Assembly (NCBI GenBank): GCA_965183855.1
Contig: CBCYMI010000024.1
Span: forward strand, 1-31,246
Length of the DNA: 31,246 bases
Origin: CBCYMI01 sp965183855
GTDB lineage: Bacteria; Pseudomonadota; Alphaproteobacteria; Caulobacterales; Maricaulaceae
Reading direction: 5' to 3'
Shown: positions 18,441 to 27,251 of the stretch, piece after piece
Layout: each line of letters begins with the position of its first letter
How positions within the stretch are numbered: the stretch's first letter is position 1
Notes under the pieces: model-generated
Told to the model about the DNA's origin: nothing
Databases searched by the model: none
What the model saw: the letters and a program-made list of their open reading frames with translations, nothing else
Program-made: the position numbers and the translations under genes

Positions 18441-20294
18441 ATGAACGAAAGTTTAATAAAAACAGCACCTGAATTTACCCCTGAGACACTAGCTGTCTCT
18501 AGTGAGGATATTTCCTCAGAGGCATTTGCAGAGCTTTTGGAAACCTATCTTACCGAACATGACCTTTCTGAAGGCAGAGTTGTAAAAGGGCATATTACAA
18601 ATATTGATAATGATTTTGTTATTGTAGATGTTGGGTTGAAGACAGAAGGGCGCATTCCCAAAAAAGAGTTTTTAAATAATGGTGTTTTAGAGAATATAGA
18701 AATTAATTCTGATATCGAAGTCTATGTTGAAAGAATAGAAAATGCATTAGGCGATATCGTTTTATCAAGAGAAAAGGCCAGAAGAGAAGAAACCTGGAAA
18801 ACACTGGAGAAAAAATCAAACGCAAGTGAACCTGTCAATGGCGTAATTTTCATGAGAACAAGAGGAGGGTTTTATGTCAATCTAGATGGTGTAAAAGCAT
18901 TTTTACCAGGTAGTCAGGTTGATATCCGCCCGATTAGGGATATCTCTCCATTAATGAATAAGGAACAACCGTTTCAAATCTTAAAAATTGATAGAAAACG
19001 TAATAATATTGTTGTCTCTCGTCGTGCGATTTTAGAAGAATCAAGAGCTGAACAAAAAGCAGAATTGATTAACAAAATTAAAGAAGGAGATGTTTGTGAA
19101 GGTTTTGTTAAATGTATTGTAGAATATGGTGCATTTATTGATATAGGAGGCATGGATGGATTAATGCATTTAACAGATATGTCATGGCGTCGTATTACAC
19201 ATCCGTCTCAAACACTTTCTCAAGGAGATACCGTTAAGGTTCAAGTCATAAAAACAAACCATGAAACACAGCGGATTTCCTTGGGAATGAAGCAACTCAC
19301 AGAAGATCCATGGACAAGTATCGAAGAAAAATATCAAATCGGTTCAAAATGCAAGGGACGAATTACCAATATTACAGATTATGGTGCCTTTGTAGAAATA
19401 GAAGACGGTGTTGAAGGATTAATCCATTCTTCTGAAATGAGCTGGACAAAAAAGAACATTCATCCTTCAAAATTACTGTCCATTAGTCAAGAGGTTGAAG
19501 TCGTTGTATTATCTATAGATCGTGCAAAGCGGAGAATTTCTTTAGGGCTCAAGCAGGTCTCTGAAAACCCATGGATTAGCTTTTCAGAAAAAAATCCTCA
19601 AGGCTCTATTGTCGAAGGAAATATTAAAAGTATTACGGAATTTGGATTATTTATTGGGTTAAGTGATGATATTGATGGAATGGTTCATTATACGGATATA
19701 TCATGGAATAATAAGGGTGAAGAGCTGATCAAAAACTATAAAAAAGGAGAGCTTGTAAAAGCCAAAGTCCTTAGCATTGACATGGAAAAGGAACGGATTT
19801 CTCTGGGGATAAAACAACTTAAAGAAGATCCAATGAAATCTGTAGATTTTCATAAAGGAGACACTGTAACTTGTACGATAACAGAGATTGCCACAAATGG
19901 TATTGAAGTATCTCTTGGCAAGGATAATGCAAACAAAGCATTCATTAAAAAGTCTGACCTTTCCAGAGATCGACTTGAACAAAGGACAGAGCGTTTTGCT
20001 GTGGGTGACAAAGTAGATGCAATGATTACAAGCATTGATAAAAATAATCGTAAAATTATTTTATCTATTAAAGCACTGGAAGTTGCAGAAGAAAAAGAAG
20101 CTGTCGCGCAATATGGCTCTTCTGATTCTGGCGCCTCTTTACGAGATATTTTAGGAGCAGCTCTTCTACAAGAAGAAGAGGAAGCGGATGATACAAAAGC
20201 AGAGCAAAAAACAACCTCCCATAAATCCGCAAAAACAAAAGATTCGTCTAAAACAGAAAAAAAAGAAACCGATTTAGGTAAAAAGAAGAACTAA
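18441..20294 (+). CDS. rpsA: 30S ribosomal protein S1
   Basis: mRNA-binding ribosomal protein, 617 aa, with six S1 OB-fold repeats at about 39-105, 123-188, 208-279, 294-364, 381-451 and 466-531. The third to fifth show repeated landmarks: GAFIDIGGMDGLMHLTDMSW, GAFVEIEDGVEGLIHSSEMS, and RISLGMKQL or RISLGLKQV closing the repeats. A charged Lys/Glu-rich tail (about 575-617) lengthens it beyond the usual 560-570. Start ATG has GGAG six bases upstream. It follows cmk and precedes ihfB, the conserved order. A candidate promoter and leader hairpins precede it, and hairpins follow it. Confidence 0.97.
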   Translation: MNESLIKTAPEFTPETLAVSSEDISSEAFAELLETYLTEHDLSEGRVVKGHITNIDNDFVIVDVGLKTEGRIPKKEFLNNGVLENIEINSDIEVYVERIENALGDIVLSREKARREETWKTLEKKSNASEPVNGVIFMRTRGGFYVNLDGVKAFLPGSQVDIRPIRDISPLMNKEQPFQILKIDRKRNNIVVSRRAILEESRAEQKAELINKIKEGDVCEGFVKCIVEYGAFIDIGGMDGLMHLTDMSWRRITHPSQTLSQGDTVKVQVIKTNHETQRISLGMKQLTEDPWTSIEEKYQIGSKCKGRITNITDYGAFVEIEDGVEGLIHSSEMSWTKKNIHPSKLLSISQEVEVVVLSIDRAKRRISLGLKQVSENPWISFSEKNPQGSIVEGNIKSITEFGLFIGLSDDIDGMVHYTDISWNNKGEELIKNYKKGELVKAKVLSIDMEKERISLGIKQLKEDPMKSVDFHKGDTVTCTITEIATNGIEVSLGKDNANKAFIKKSDLSRDRLEQRTERFAVGDKVDAMITSIDKNNRKIILSIKALEVAEEKEAVAQYGSSDSGASLRDILGAALLQEEEEADDTKAEQKTTSHKSAKTKDSSKTEKKETDLGKKKN

Positions 20295-20314
20295 AAATTA
20301 GACATAAAGTTTTT

Positions 20315-20337
20315 CTATCATAGCGAAAGCATGATAG
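20315..20337. terminator. Hairpin with GAAA tetraloop after rpsA
   Basis: CTATCAT and GC pair with GC and ATGATAG around a GAAA (GNRA) loop, with one bulged A, starting 21 bases after the rpsA stop. Only three T follow, so it may stabilise the mRNA end rather than terminate. Confidence 0.4.
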
Positions 20338-20391
20338 TTTAAAAAACAAGAAACTAATTAATACATTAAATTATAATCATGCTTTTATCAT

Positions 20392-20439
20392 AAAAAAGAA
20401 GAAATTTTGAAAAATTTTTCATTTTTTCTTCTTTTTTTT
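20392..20439 (+). terminator. AT-only hairpin with T8 tail
   Basis: Left arm 20392-20404 (AAAAAAGAAGAAA) pairs with 20425-20437; the loop contains the palindrome GAAAAATTTTTC, and the right arm runs through T8. The position between rpsA and ihfB fits an intrinsic terminator for rpsA, though the stem has very few G-C pairs. Confidence 0.4.
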
Positions 20440-20521
20440 ACTTTATTATCTTTATTTGACTTGACGATTTAAAAATTGCTTGGCACATTTCAATGTGTGA
20501 ATTTAGAATTCAGGTGTCTCT

Positions 20522-20809
20522 ATGAACAAATCAGACTTGATATCCAAATTAGCCAAAGAAAATGCACACTTGCCTTATACAGACTGTAAACAGGTTGTTT
20601 CAACTATATTTGAAGAAATTTCAAAAAGCTTGATCCGTGAACAAAGAGTTGAACTAAGAGGGTTTGGTGTTTTTTATACAAGACAAAAACCTGCACGAAC
20701 GGCCAGAAACCCAAGCACTGGAGAAAAACTAAAAATAGGAGCAAGAACGAGCATTCACTTTCGACCTGGAAAATTACTTAGGAAAAAAGTTGATCAAACA
20801 AAAACCTAG
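20522..20809 (+). CDS. ihfB: Integration host factor beta subunit
   Basis: DNA-bending nucleoid protein of the HU/IHF family, 95 aa. MNKSDLISKLA at the N terminus, RVELRGFGVF (about 42-51) entering the DNA-binding arm, and ARNPSTGEKLKI with the arm-tip proline, then HFRPGKLLR, match IHF-beta better than HU. AGGTG six bases upstream supports the ATG. It lies directly after rpsA, as in many proteobacteria; the IHF-alpha partner is not in the window. The separate spacer and terminator-like hairpin suggest it has its own promoter. Confidence 0.93.
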   Translation: MNKSDLISKLAKENAHLPYTDCKQVVSTIFEEISKSLIREQRVELRGFGVFYTRQKPARTARNPSTGEKLKIGARTSIHFRPGKLLRKKVDQTKT

Positions 20810-20817
20810 CCTTTGGA

Positions 20818-20985
20818 TTATTTGAATAATAAAGATATAAATTTGACGATAAAATTAATACCTTTCAATAAGGGATTTGTATAAATTAATATTGTAAAGC
20901 CTTTTATATTTAACCTCGTTTTAAAAAAATCAAATATTACTGGTCTAACCATGTGAGCGTGCAACAAATCGTATAAAACTCCCAT
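20818..20985 (-). CDS. Possible small 55-aa ORF, unassigned
   Basis: Open frame MGVLYDLLHAHMVRP..., hydrophobic toward its C terminus, with AGGA six bases before the ATG. It converges on ihfB with an eight-base gap. I do not recognise it; it may be a gene fragment in this decaying region or chance. Confidence 0.2.
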   Translation of the reverse strand: MGVLYDLLHAHMVRPVIFDFFKTRLNIKGFTILIYTNPLLKGINFIVKFISLLFK

Positions 20986-21303
20986 ATGAAATCCTAATTA
21001 AGATTTATTCCGTACGTTAAAATACCTGAAATTCATATAAATAATACTGTCTCTTTGTCAGATAATTAATCTTCATACTCTAATATTGTAAGAGAGTTTC
21101 CATATCAATCTCATTCCTAATACCTAAACGTATCAAAAAAGATTCATTCCCCAAAGATTCTGAGATAGTCTAACAGCACTAAAGTTGAGGTTTGCTCTAT
21201 TCTGCTTCTTCGCCTACACTGCATGCTTTTTCTATTTGTTCGTAAATCACACCTTGATTTCTATACTATGATAAACACCAATCGATTTGAAGATATAAAA
21301 ACT
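20986..21303. other. Spacer between ihfB and IS remnant 1
   Basis: No intact gene. A short minus-strand frame near 21197-21262 reads like the end of a protein (YEQIEKACSVGEEAE) but has no start; it may be a gene remnant. Confidence 0.35.
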
Positions 21304-22192
21304 AGGAGCTATCCCATTTAATTAATATATTGTTTACCCCATTATTTTATTGGTTTCAATTGCATTTTGGGTTGTTAAAACACCACTCACCTTCCTTCAA
21401 TAATATCTAAAATGCTCTTTTTTGGCTCTTCTCTTAAATTTCGCACTTATGGCGTCTGGATTGCTTCCGAAACCTCTCAATTTTGGTACTGTAATTTATG
21501 CTTTTCTGCAAAGACTGTGATTGATACAGGCAGTACTTAAAATCGTTCACATCCAACGCATGATACCCAAACAATGCGTATAGGCAATGTGGTTCCAGAT
21601 TCTCTTGCGTTTAATAATGGAAATTCATGTCTAACTGGAAATATCTCATGGAGCATCTTCAGAGACATCCTATCACTGCATTTTATCAAACCAAAAACGA
21701 CTATCTTGCCTTTTATCTCCTCTCCCACTATGGATGAACTGCCAAGCACTTCTGGTTAATTTCTAGCTTACCACTGAAACCTCTACGAGATTTGAGTTCT
21801 ATTTATGAAAGAAAACCAAACATTAAAAATAGATTTAGCGTTCAGGATAAAAAAGGATGTTTTATTGTTTTGAATCGAAATATTCATATCTCTGTTATTG
21901 ATCCCAAAAAACAAGAAAGAAAAAGGTATAAAATACCATATGGTACAAAATTATGATTAATGAAGGTAGGAAGGTTTCTAGAGGATAGTATTTTGAAAGG
22001 TAATTCTTTCGCAAAATCATTGAAAGGAATAAACTGATCTCTTGCGATGTATACCAATCCGTTCGGTTACACAATGTGCTGTCATATCTGCAATAAATTA
22101 TTCTGTCAGTTTGTCTTGTTTCGCTTTGCTTAGAATCACCTTTTTCGCATCTCATTTCAGATAATAAATCTCAGTTATCTGAAATCGCTCCT
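21304..22192 (-). mobile_element. Decayed IS1595-family element, copy 1
   Basis: Both ends carry related imperfect inverted repeats beginning AGGAGC (21304 inward and 22192 inward). Broken minus-strand frames show IS1595-type transposase traces: a start-proximal region with an HCVTERIGIH-like stretch (another frame of about 22025-22100), KGKIVVFGLIK (21690-21720), then the SGYHVLDV-type region (about 21550) and a KECEWRF-like end near 21380. No frame is complete, so it is inactive. A piece of rpoC interrupts it in the middle. No target-site duplication is visible. Confidence 0.7.
21813..21985 (+). pseudogene. rpoC: Fragment of RNA polymerase beta' gene (rpoC)
   Basis: The plus frame reads NIKNRFSVQDKKGCFIVLNR, then HISVIDPKKQERKRYKIPYG and TKL before a TGA at 21954; shifting one frame continues with MINEGRKVSRG to 21985. 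This matches the alphaproteobacterial RpoC segment that has an IKNRN..N.DG..IV..RN stretch, RERxRYKIPYGAKL and the V.EG.KV.RG turn. It is only about 57 codons long, has no start and contains a frameshift, so it is a displaced fragment and not the working gene. It lies inside the IS remnant in the opposite orientation. Confidence 0.6.
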
Positions 22193-22323
22193 GGAGTTAA
22201 GTATTAAACAAGTTAAATGAAAAAATTACATATAAAAACATCTCTTTGTTGCTTATTTTAGGAATGCAAGGTCAAATAGAAATCAGTATTGGATCTGAGT
22301 TTGTTTTAAGAAACTGATTTCTT

Positions 22324-22785
22324 CTAGTTAGTGTTTTTCTTAAGATGATTATTACTTTTTGTTGCAAGTGATTTTTGAGTAACCTTAGCATTGAGCTTGG
22401 AAACAAACTCTTGATCAGGATTGATGATTAAATTCCGAGTATTTTTATGTTTGATCAAAATCAGTTTATCAAGACGTGTTGCATGAAAATATAATTTCCC
22501 GTAAGAAGAAGGTCTAAAAATGCCATAATATCCATATATTCCTCCAATACCAAATATTCTAATAAAAGTTCTCCTCTGGAGACAAATAAGACGTTCTGTA
22601 TATTCCCTAAGGTGGATTTTTCTACCTATTCTTTGGAAGATTGTTAGATCAGATGAAGAATATGGAATATTTTGTCGGAGAAACCATAAAAAATATAAAC
22701 ACAGTGATGCAAAATATAAGACTATTTTATATATAAACTCCTTTAGAAGAAAAAATAAAATATATACCAGTACAGATAAAAACAA
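22324..22785 (-). CDS. Small membrane protein with bacterial PH-like domain
   Basis: 153 aa. Two hydrophobic segments (about 1-17 and 20-37) precede a soluble part. IFGIGGIYGYYGIFRPSSYG (about 75-94) followed by YFHATRLDKLILIKH and NLIINPDQEFVSKL resembles the bacterial PH-type (PF10882-like) domain pattern FGNGGLFGYFG..., YAT...vvl, ISPDDPEEFV. Function unknown; such proteins are small membrane-associated modules. It is intact although it sits between IS remnant 1 and prfC, with AT-rich spacers on both sides (22786-23219 holds nothing else I can identify). The family call comes from pattern recall. Confidence 0.6.
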   Translation of the reverse strand: MFLSVLVYILFFLLKEFIYKIVLYFASLCLYFLWFLRQNIPYSSSDLTIFQRIGRKIHLREYTERLICLQRRTFIRIFGIGGIYGYYGIFRPSSYGKLYFHATRLDKLILIKHKNTRNLIINPDQEFVSKLNAKVTQKSLATKSNNHLKKNTN

Positions 22786-23219
22786 TATTCAGACAAAAAG
22801 TGTAATTATGTAGGAAGTTTTGCTAAGAGTAACAGAAAAAACTTGAGGTATTAAGATTTCTTCTTAATAAAGTATATATATTATATACAATACTTAGAAT
22901 AATAAGTCTATTATTACGAATAAGAGACTAAAATTTTTATATACTTATTTTTTATAACTTTTATTTTTATATCATATTCTATTCATAGAATGGTTTTTGA
23001 TCTAACTTAAGTTTTCCAATTAATTAAAGATGATGGAACAAAAAAGATAAGATGAATGTTCTTACTAATTGCTTTTTTCTTAGAGTATTCATTAAAATAG
23101 AATACGTTAAAGGGTTTAACTTGTGATTTTTAATTTTTCCATTCATATAAGAGCAGACAAAAATTAAAAAACAGATCAGATCTCAAAAGACGAACCTAAA
23201 TCAGGAAGTAAAAAGAATT

Positions 23220-24818
23220 ATGAGTAAATCAGAACAGCATCCATCTTCAGATAGAAGAACATTTGCGATTATTTCTCATCCAGATGCTGGTAAAACAACG
23301 TTGACAGAGCATCTTTTATTAGCTTCTGGAGCCATTCACCTTGCAGGTCAGGTTAAAGCAAGAGGAGATGCCAGAAGAGCGCGTTCGGACTGGATGAAGA
23401 TTGAACGTCAAAGAGGTATTTCTATTTCTGCATCTGTAATGACGTTTGAATATAAAGGATTAACTTTTAACCTGCTTGATACTCCTGGACATGAAGATTT
23501 TTCAGAAGATACATATCGAACATTAACGGCTGCAGATAGTGCGATTATGGTGCTCGATGCAGCAAAAGGTGTAGAGGCTCAAACGCTAAAGCTTTTTGAG
23601 GTTTGTCGATTGAGAGATATTCCAATCTTGACATTTATTAATAAGATCGATCGAGAAGCCAAGGATATTTTTTCTTTGTTTGATGAAATCCATGAAAAGC
23701 TTGCGCTTGATGTTGCCCCTATGATGATACCAGCAGGTTCAGGTCGTCGATTTTCAGGTGCATTGGAATTGGCAACGGATGAATTTTTAATGTATCAAAG
23801 CAAGCTGGATCCTGGAGATCGAAAGATAGAACGCATTCCATTCCAACATCTAAAACAGGAAAATAGACTCAGCAAAGAGGTTTATTTAGAGCTTGAAGAT
23901 GCAAGAGAACTCATACGCTCAAGCTTGCCTGTTTTTAATCAAGAAGATTATCTAAAAGGGCATTTAACGCCAGTTTATTTTGGCTCTGCTCTGAGACATT
24001 TTGCAGTGAAAACATTTTTAGATGCCTTAAGGTTTCATTTGCCAGCTCCTTCTATTGTTAAGACTGTTCAGGTGGGGCAGGATAAGCAATTATCTCCAAA
24101 AGATCAGGAAGTTACAGGTTTTGTTTTTAAGATGCAGGCAAATATGGATCCTCAACATCATGATCGTGTCGCATTTATAAAACTTTGTTCTGGCATGTTT
24201 AAAAAAGGAATGAAATTAAAAACAAGGCACGGAAAATCCATTAGCATTCATACCCCTGTTTCTTTTTTTGCTCAGGATCGAGATATGATTGAAACGGCTT
24301 ATGCAGGGGATATTATTGGAGTTCCAAATCATGGAAGTCTTCGAGTAGGAGATTCTCTTTCAGAAAAAGGAAAAACAGAGTTTTCTGGGCTACCAAATTT
24401 TGCTCCAGAAATATTGCGAATTGCAAGAACAAAAGATCCTATGAAAACAAAACATTTAAAAAAGGCTTTAGAAAGTCTTGCAGAGGAAGGAATTGTCCAA
24501 TTATTTAGACCATTATCTGGTTTTGGGTTAATTGTTGGTGCGGTTGGTGCATTGCAATTTGATGTGATGATAGAAAGAATGCAGGTTGAATATAAATTAG
24601 ATGTTCTTTTTGAAACGGTTCAATATCAAACAGTTCGTTGGTTGCGTTCAGATAAAGAGGCAGATTTGAAACAGTTTATAGAACGGAATCATTCCAGTAT
24701 TGCAGAGGATAGTGAAGGGAAATTTGTACTTTTGGCAAAATCAGAATGGGAAGCAAATTATTTGGCAGATAAATTCTCTAAAATTGATTTCTTAAAAACA
24801 CGGGAGAGACACATATAA
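23220..24818 (+). CDS. prfC: Peptide chain release factor 3
   Basis: Translational GTPase that recycles RF1/RF2, 532 aa (usual about 529). G1 is SHPDAGKTT (19-27), G2 region RGISISASVM (61-70), G3 DTPGHEDF (86-93), G4 NKID (140-143), then the RF3-specific GSGRRFSGALEL and, near the end, GFGLIVGAVGALQFDVM. AGGAAG lies 11 bases before the ATG. Its stop codon shares a base with the start of the next gene (TAATG at 24816), so the two are probably co-translated. Confidence 0.97.
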   Translation: MSKSEQHPSSDRRTFAIISHPDAGKTTLTEHLLLASGAIHLAGQVKARGDARRARSDWMKIERQRGISISASVMTFEYKGLTFNLLDTPGHEDFSEDTYRTLTAADSAIMVLDAAKGVEAQTLKLFEVCRLRDIPILTFINKIDREAKDIFSLFDEIHEKLALDVAPMMIPAGSGRRFSGALELATDEFLMYQSKLDPGDRKIERIPFQHLKQENRLSKEVYLELEDARELIRSSLPVFNQEDYLKGHLTPVYFGSALRHFAVKTFLDALRFHLPAPSIVKTVQVGQDKQLSPKDQEVTGFVFKMQANMDPQHHDRVAFIKLCSGMFKKGMKLKTRHGKSISIHTPVSFFAQDRDMIETAYAGDIIGVPNHGSLRVGDSLSEKGKTEFSGLPNFAPEILRIARTKDPMKTKHLKKALESLAEEGIVQLFRPLSGFGLIVGAVGALQFDVMIERMQVEYKLDVLFETVQYQTVRWLRSDKEADLKQFIERNHSSIAEDSEGKFVLLAKSEWEANYLADKFSKIDFLKTRERHI

Positions 24819-26002
24819 TGCCTGAAGGAATAGCACATTTTTTTCAAAACCTATTTGAAACATTAAAACAGACCTGGATGGGTTTGTTTGATGTTTTTGT
24901 AAATGTTTGGCAATCTGGACTTTCAGGCGTTAGTATAACAAGATTACTGATTGTGGTTCTGATTGTTTTGCTAAGTTATTTTTTACGGCATTTATTTGCA
25001 CGTTTTATCTTAAGAATTTTAAAAAAATGGAGTGAGAAAACTCGTTTTGATCTTGATGATATTATGATTAAAATCATTTATCGCCCTTTAAGTTTGTTTC
25101 CAATTATTTTAGGAATTTTTATTGCCATACAGGTCATGCAACCTATTGATGTTTTGAAGCTAACATCAGAGAGAATTTTAAGAACCGTTATGGTGTATAC
25201 TGTTTTGGTTAGTTTTTTAGGATTAATTGATCCAGTTATAGAGTATTCTAAATTCGTTATGGAAAAGGTACGAAAACCTGCAAGAATATTGCTCAAACGT
25301 GTTTTAAGGGTATTGGTATTGGTTTTGGGAATAAGTATTATTCTTGAAATTTGGGGAATAAGAATAGGTGCTTTATTAGCAGGGTTTGGAATTGCAGGAG
25401 CTGCATTGGCACTTGCCGCGCAGGATTTAATCAAGAATTTGATTAGTGGTATTTTGATTATTCTTGAAAAACGGTTTCAACCAGGGGAATGGATTAAGGT
25501 TGACGGTATTGTGGAAGGTGTTGTTGAAGATATTAATTTTCGTTCAACACGCATTCGACGCTTTGATAAAGCGCCTGTTTATGTTCCCAATTTTAAACTT
25601 TCTGATAATGTTGTTATTAATTTTTCACGAATGACGCATCGGCGAATTTATTGGCTAATTGGCGTTGAATATGGAACGACAACGCAACAGCTTCATTATA
25701 TTCGAGATGCTATTTTAGAGTATGTTATGACCCATGAATCCTTTGCCAAACCTCCAGAAGTTGCAACCTTTGTAAGGCTAGATCGATTTAGCCCTTCTTC
25801 CATTGATTTTATGCTCTATTGTTTTACAAGAACAACAAATTGGGGTGAATGGCTTGAAATCAAGGAAGCGCTGGCTATTCGCATTAAGGAAATTATAGAA
25901 AATGAAGCAAAAACAGGATTGGCACTTCCAGCGATCAAGCTTTATCAGGATTCAGAAATTGAAGTTTATACCCCTCCTGAAAGCCCAGAGTCTAATTCCT
26001 GA
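24818..26002 (+). CDS. MscS-family mechanosensitive channel
   Basis: 394 aa, larger than E. coli MscS (286). Membrane helices at about 38-57, 88-107, 121-140 and 159-178 lead into the pore helix GALLAGFGIAGAALALAAQD (184-203), which shows the Gly/Ala packing typical of MscS TM3. The beta domain follows (FQPGEWIKVDGIVEGVVEDI, 220-239), then RSTRIRRFDKAPVYVPN and a C-terminal alpha/beta domain. It would act as an osmotic release valve. It overlaps prfC by one base, indicating a two-gene operon; the pairing has no obvious functional logic. Confidence 0.92.
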   Translation: MPEGIAHFFQNLFETLKQTWMGLFDVFVNVWQSGLSGVSITRLLIVVLIVLLSYFLRHLFARFILRILKKWSEKTRFDLDDIMIKIIYRPLSLFPIILGIFIAIQVMQPIDVLKLTSERILRTVMVYTVLVSFLGLIDPVIEYSKFVMEKVRKPARILLKRVLRVLVLVLGISIILEIWGIRIGALLAGFGIAGAALALAAQDLIKNLISGILIILEKRFQPGEWIKVDGIVEGVVEDINFRSTRIRRFDKAPVYVPNFKLSDNVVINFSRMTHRRIYWLIGVEYGTTTQQLHYIRDAILEYVMTHESFAKPPEVATFVRLDRFSPSSIDFMLYCFTRTTNWGEWLEIKEALAIRIKEIIENEAKTGLALPAIKLYQDSEIEVYTPPESPESNS

Positions 26003-26267
26003 AATGAGAAAGATTCTATCCGATTGATTGCGCAAGATATGTAAAATATCAAAATATTAAATTTGTGAATATCAGTGCTAAATTTATATAGAATGGATAA
26101 AGCTGATAACGTATATTTATAAAGAGGGTCTTCATTGATTATAGATTAATTTTCATTATTATATGCATATAAAATGATTTAATTAAAAGAGGAATATGAT
26201 CTGTTTTTTTCTAAAAAAACGAGACTGATGTAATAAGATTTTTAGATATATTCATATAAAAAGATTA

Positions 26268-26928
26268 GGGCTGTTCTGGATAATTAAGATTTGTTTTCTG
26301 AAATGGGATAAGAAAGGGTTGATTTTAAGCAAAACGAAACAAGATAAGCTGATAGAATGGTTTGTTGCGAGTATGATAGCAGGTTGTGTAACCTGCTATT
26401 CATCGCAAGAGATCGGTTTATTGTTTCCAAAGGTTTTGGGAGATGAGATTAAAGTTGATGAGAGGCGTTTCGGCAGTGTTTGCAACGTTCGGTCATGCAA
26501 AAAAGGTGTGGCAGCAAGGGCATATTTCTTGTTTTCTAAAGTGCAGATACAGGATGTCTCTGAAGATAGTCCATGAGATATTTCCAGTTAGACATGAATT
26601 TCCATTATTAAACGCAAGAGAATCTGGAACCCCATTTTTATACGCATTGTTTGGGTATCATGTGTTGGATGTGAGAGATTTGAAGCATTTCCTATATTAA
26701 TCCTTCAAAACTGTTTGCAGAAACGCCTAAATGACATGAACTCAATTAAGAGGTTTTGAAACCAGACCAAATAATGCCATAAGCGCAAATTTAAGGATAT
26801 CCCCAAAGAGCATTTGGAGTGTTTTTGAGGGAAGAAGGCAAGGGGCGGTTTGATACCTAAAAATGTAATGGAAACCAATACAATAATGGGGTAGGTAATA
26901 TTTCAATTAATTAAATGGAACGGCCTCC
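26268..26928 (+). mobile_element. Decayed IS1595-family element, copy 2
   Basis: Ends are imperfect inverted repeats (GGGCTGTTCTGGATAATTAA on the left; GGAGGCCGTTCCATTTAATTAA-type on the right). Near-identical 10-bp flanks, AAAAAGATTA (26258-26267) and AAAAAGAATA (26929-26938), may be a decayed target duplication. Transposase traces: LSKTKQDKLIEWFVASMIAG (about 26320-26380), IKVDERRFG (about 26445) matching the VDExYFG motif, then GYHVLDVRDLKHF (about 26650) and a P.EHLECF-like end. Several frames are needed, so it is inactive. It is inverted relative to copy 1. At 661 bp it is shorter than typical IS1595 members (about 1 kb), so internal deletion is likely. Confidence 0.7.
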
Positions 26929-27251
26929 AAAAAGAATAATGCAGGGGATATTTCCGAGAGCAAACTGTATTGCATGAATCCTTTCAGATGCTTTGTTGCA
27001 ATTTAACATAATCGGAGTTGTAATCTCGAATGCTGTTTGAAAACAGAGAAACTGATCTTGTTAAGAAATTTCTCCTTATATCTAAATATTCCTTTAAGCT
27101 TTTTTGGAAAAGTGTGGAAGGATTTTAGGGCTTGCAAAAGCTCTTCTGATAGGTTTTAACGCTATATTTTGGCTATCATTTATTGTTGTTTTTCTAAATT
27201 GAAGATATGAGGCTTAATCATTTCATATGTTTTTGATATTAAACCATAGTG
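26929..27251. other. Spacer between IS remnant 2 and HMG-CoA lyase gene
   Basis: No intact gene. A minus-strand open frame (about 26930-27065) reads EITTPIMLNCNKASERIHAI and continues to the IS edge, where it ends inside the right inverted repeat. It has no start codon and I cannot assign it; it may be part of a gene that the IS interrupted. Confidence 0.3.

Noticed and set aside
25078..25434. Minus-strand 118-aa frame inside mscS
   Set aside because: Antisense shadow of the pore region of the channel gene.
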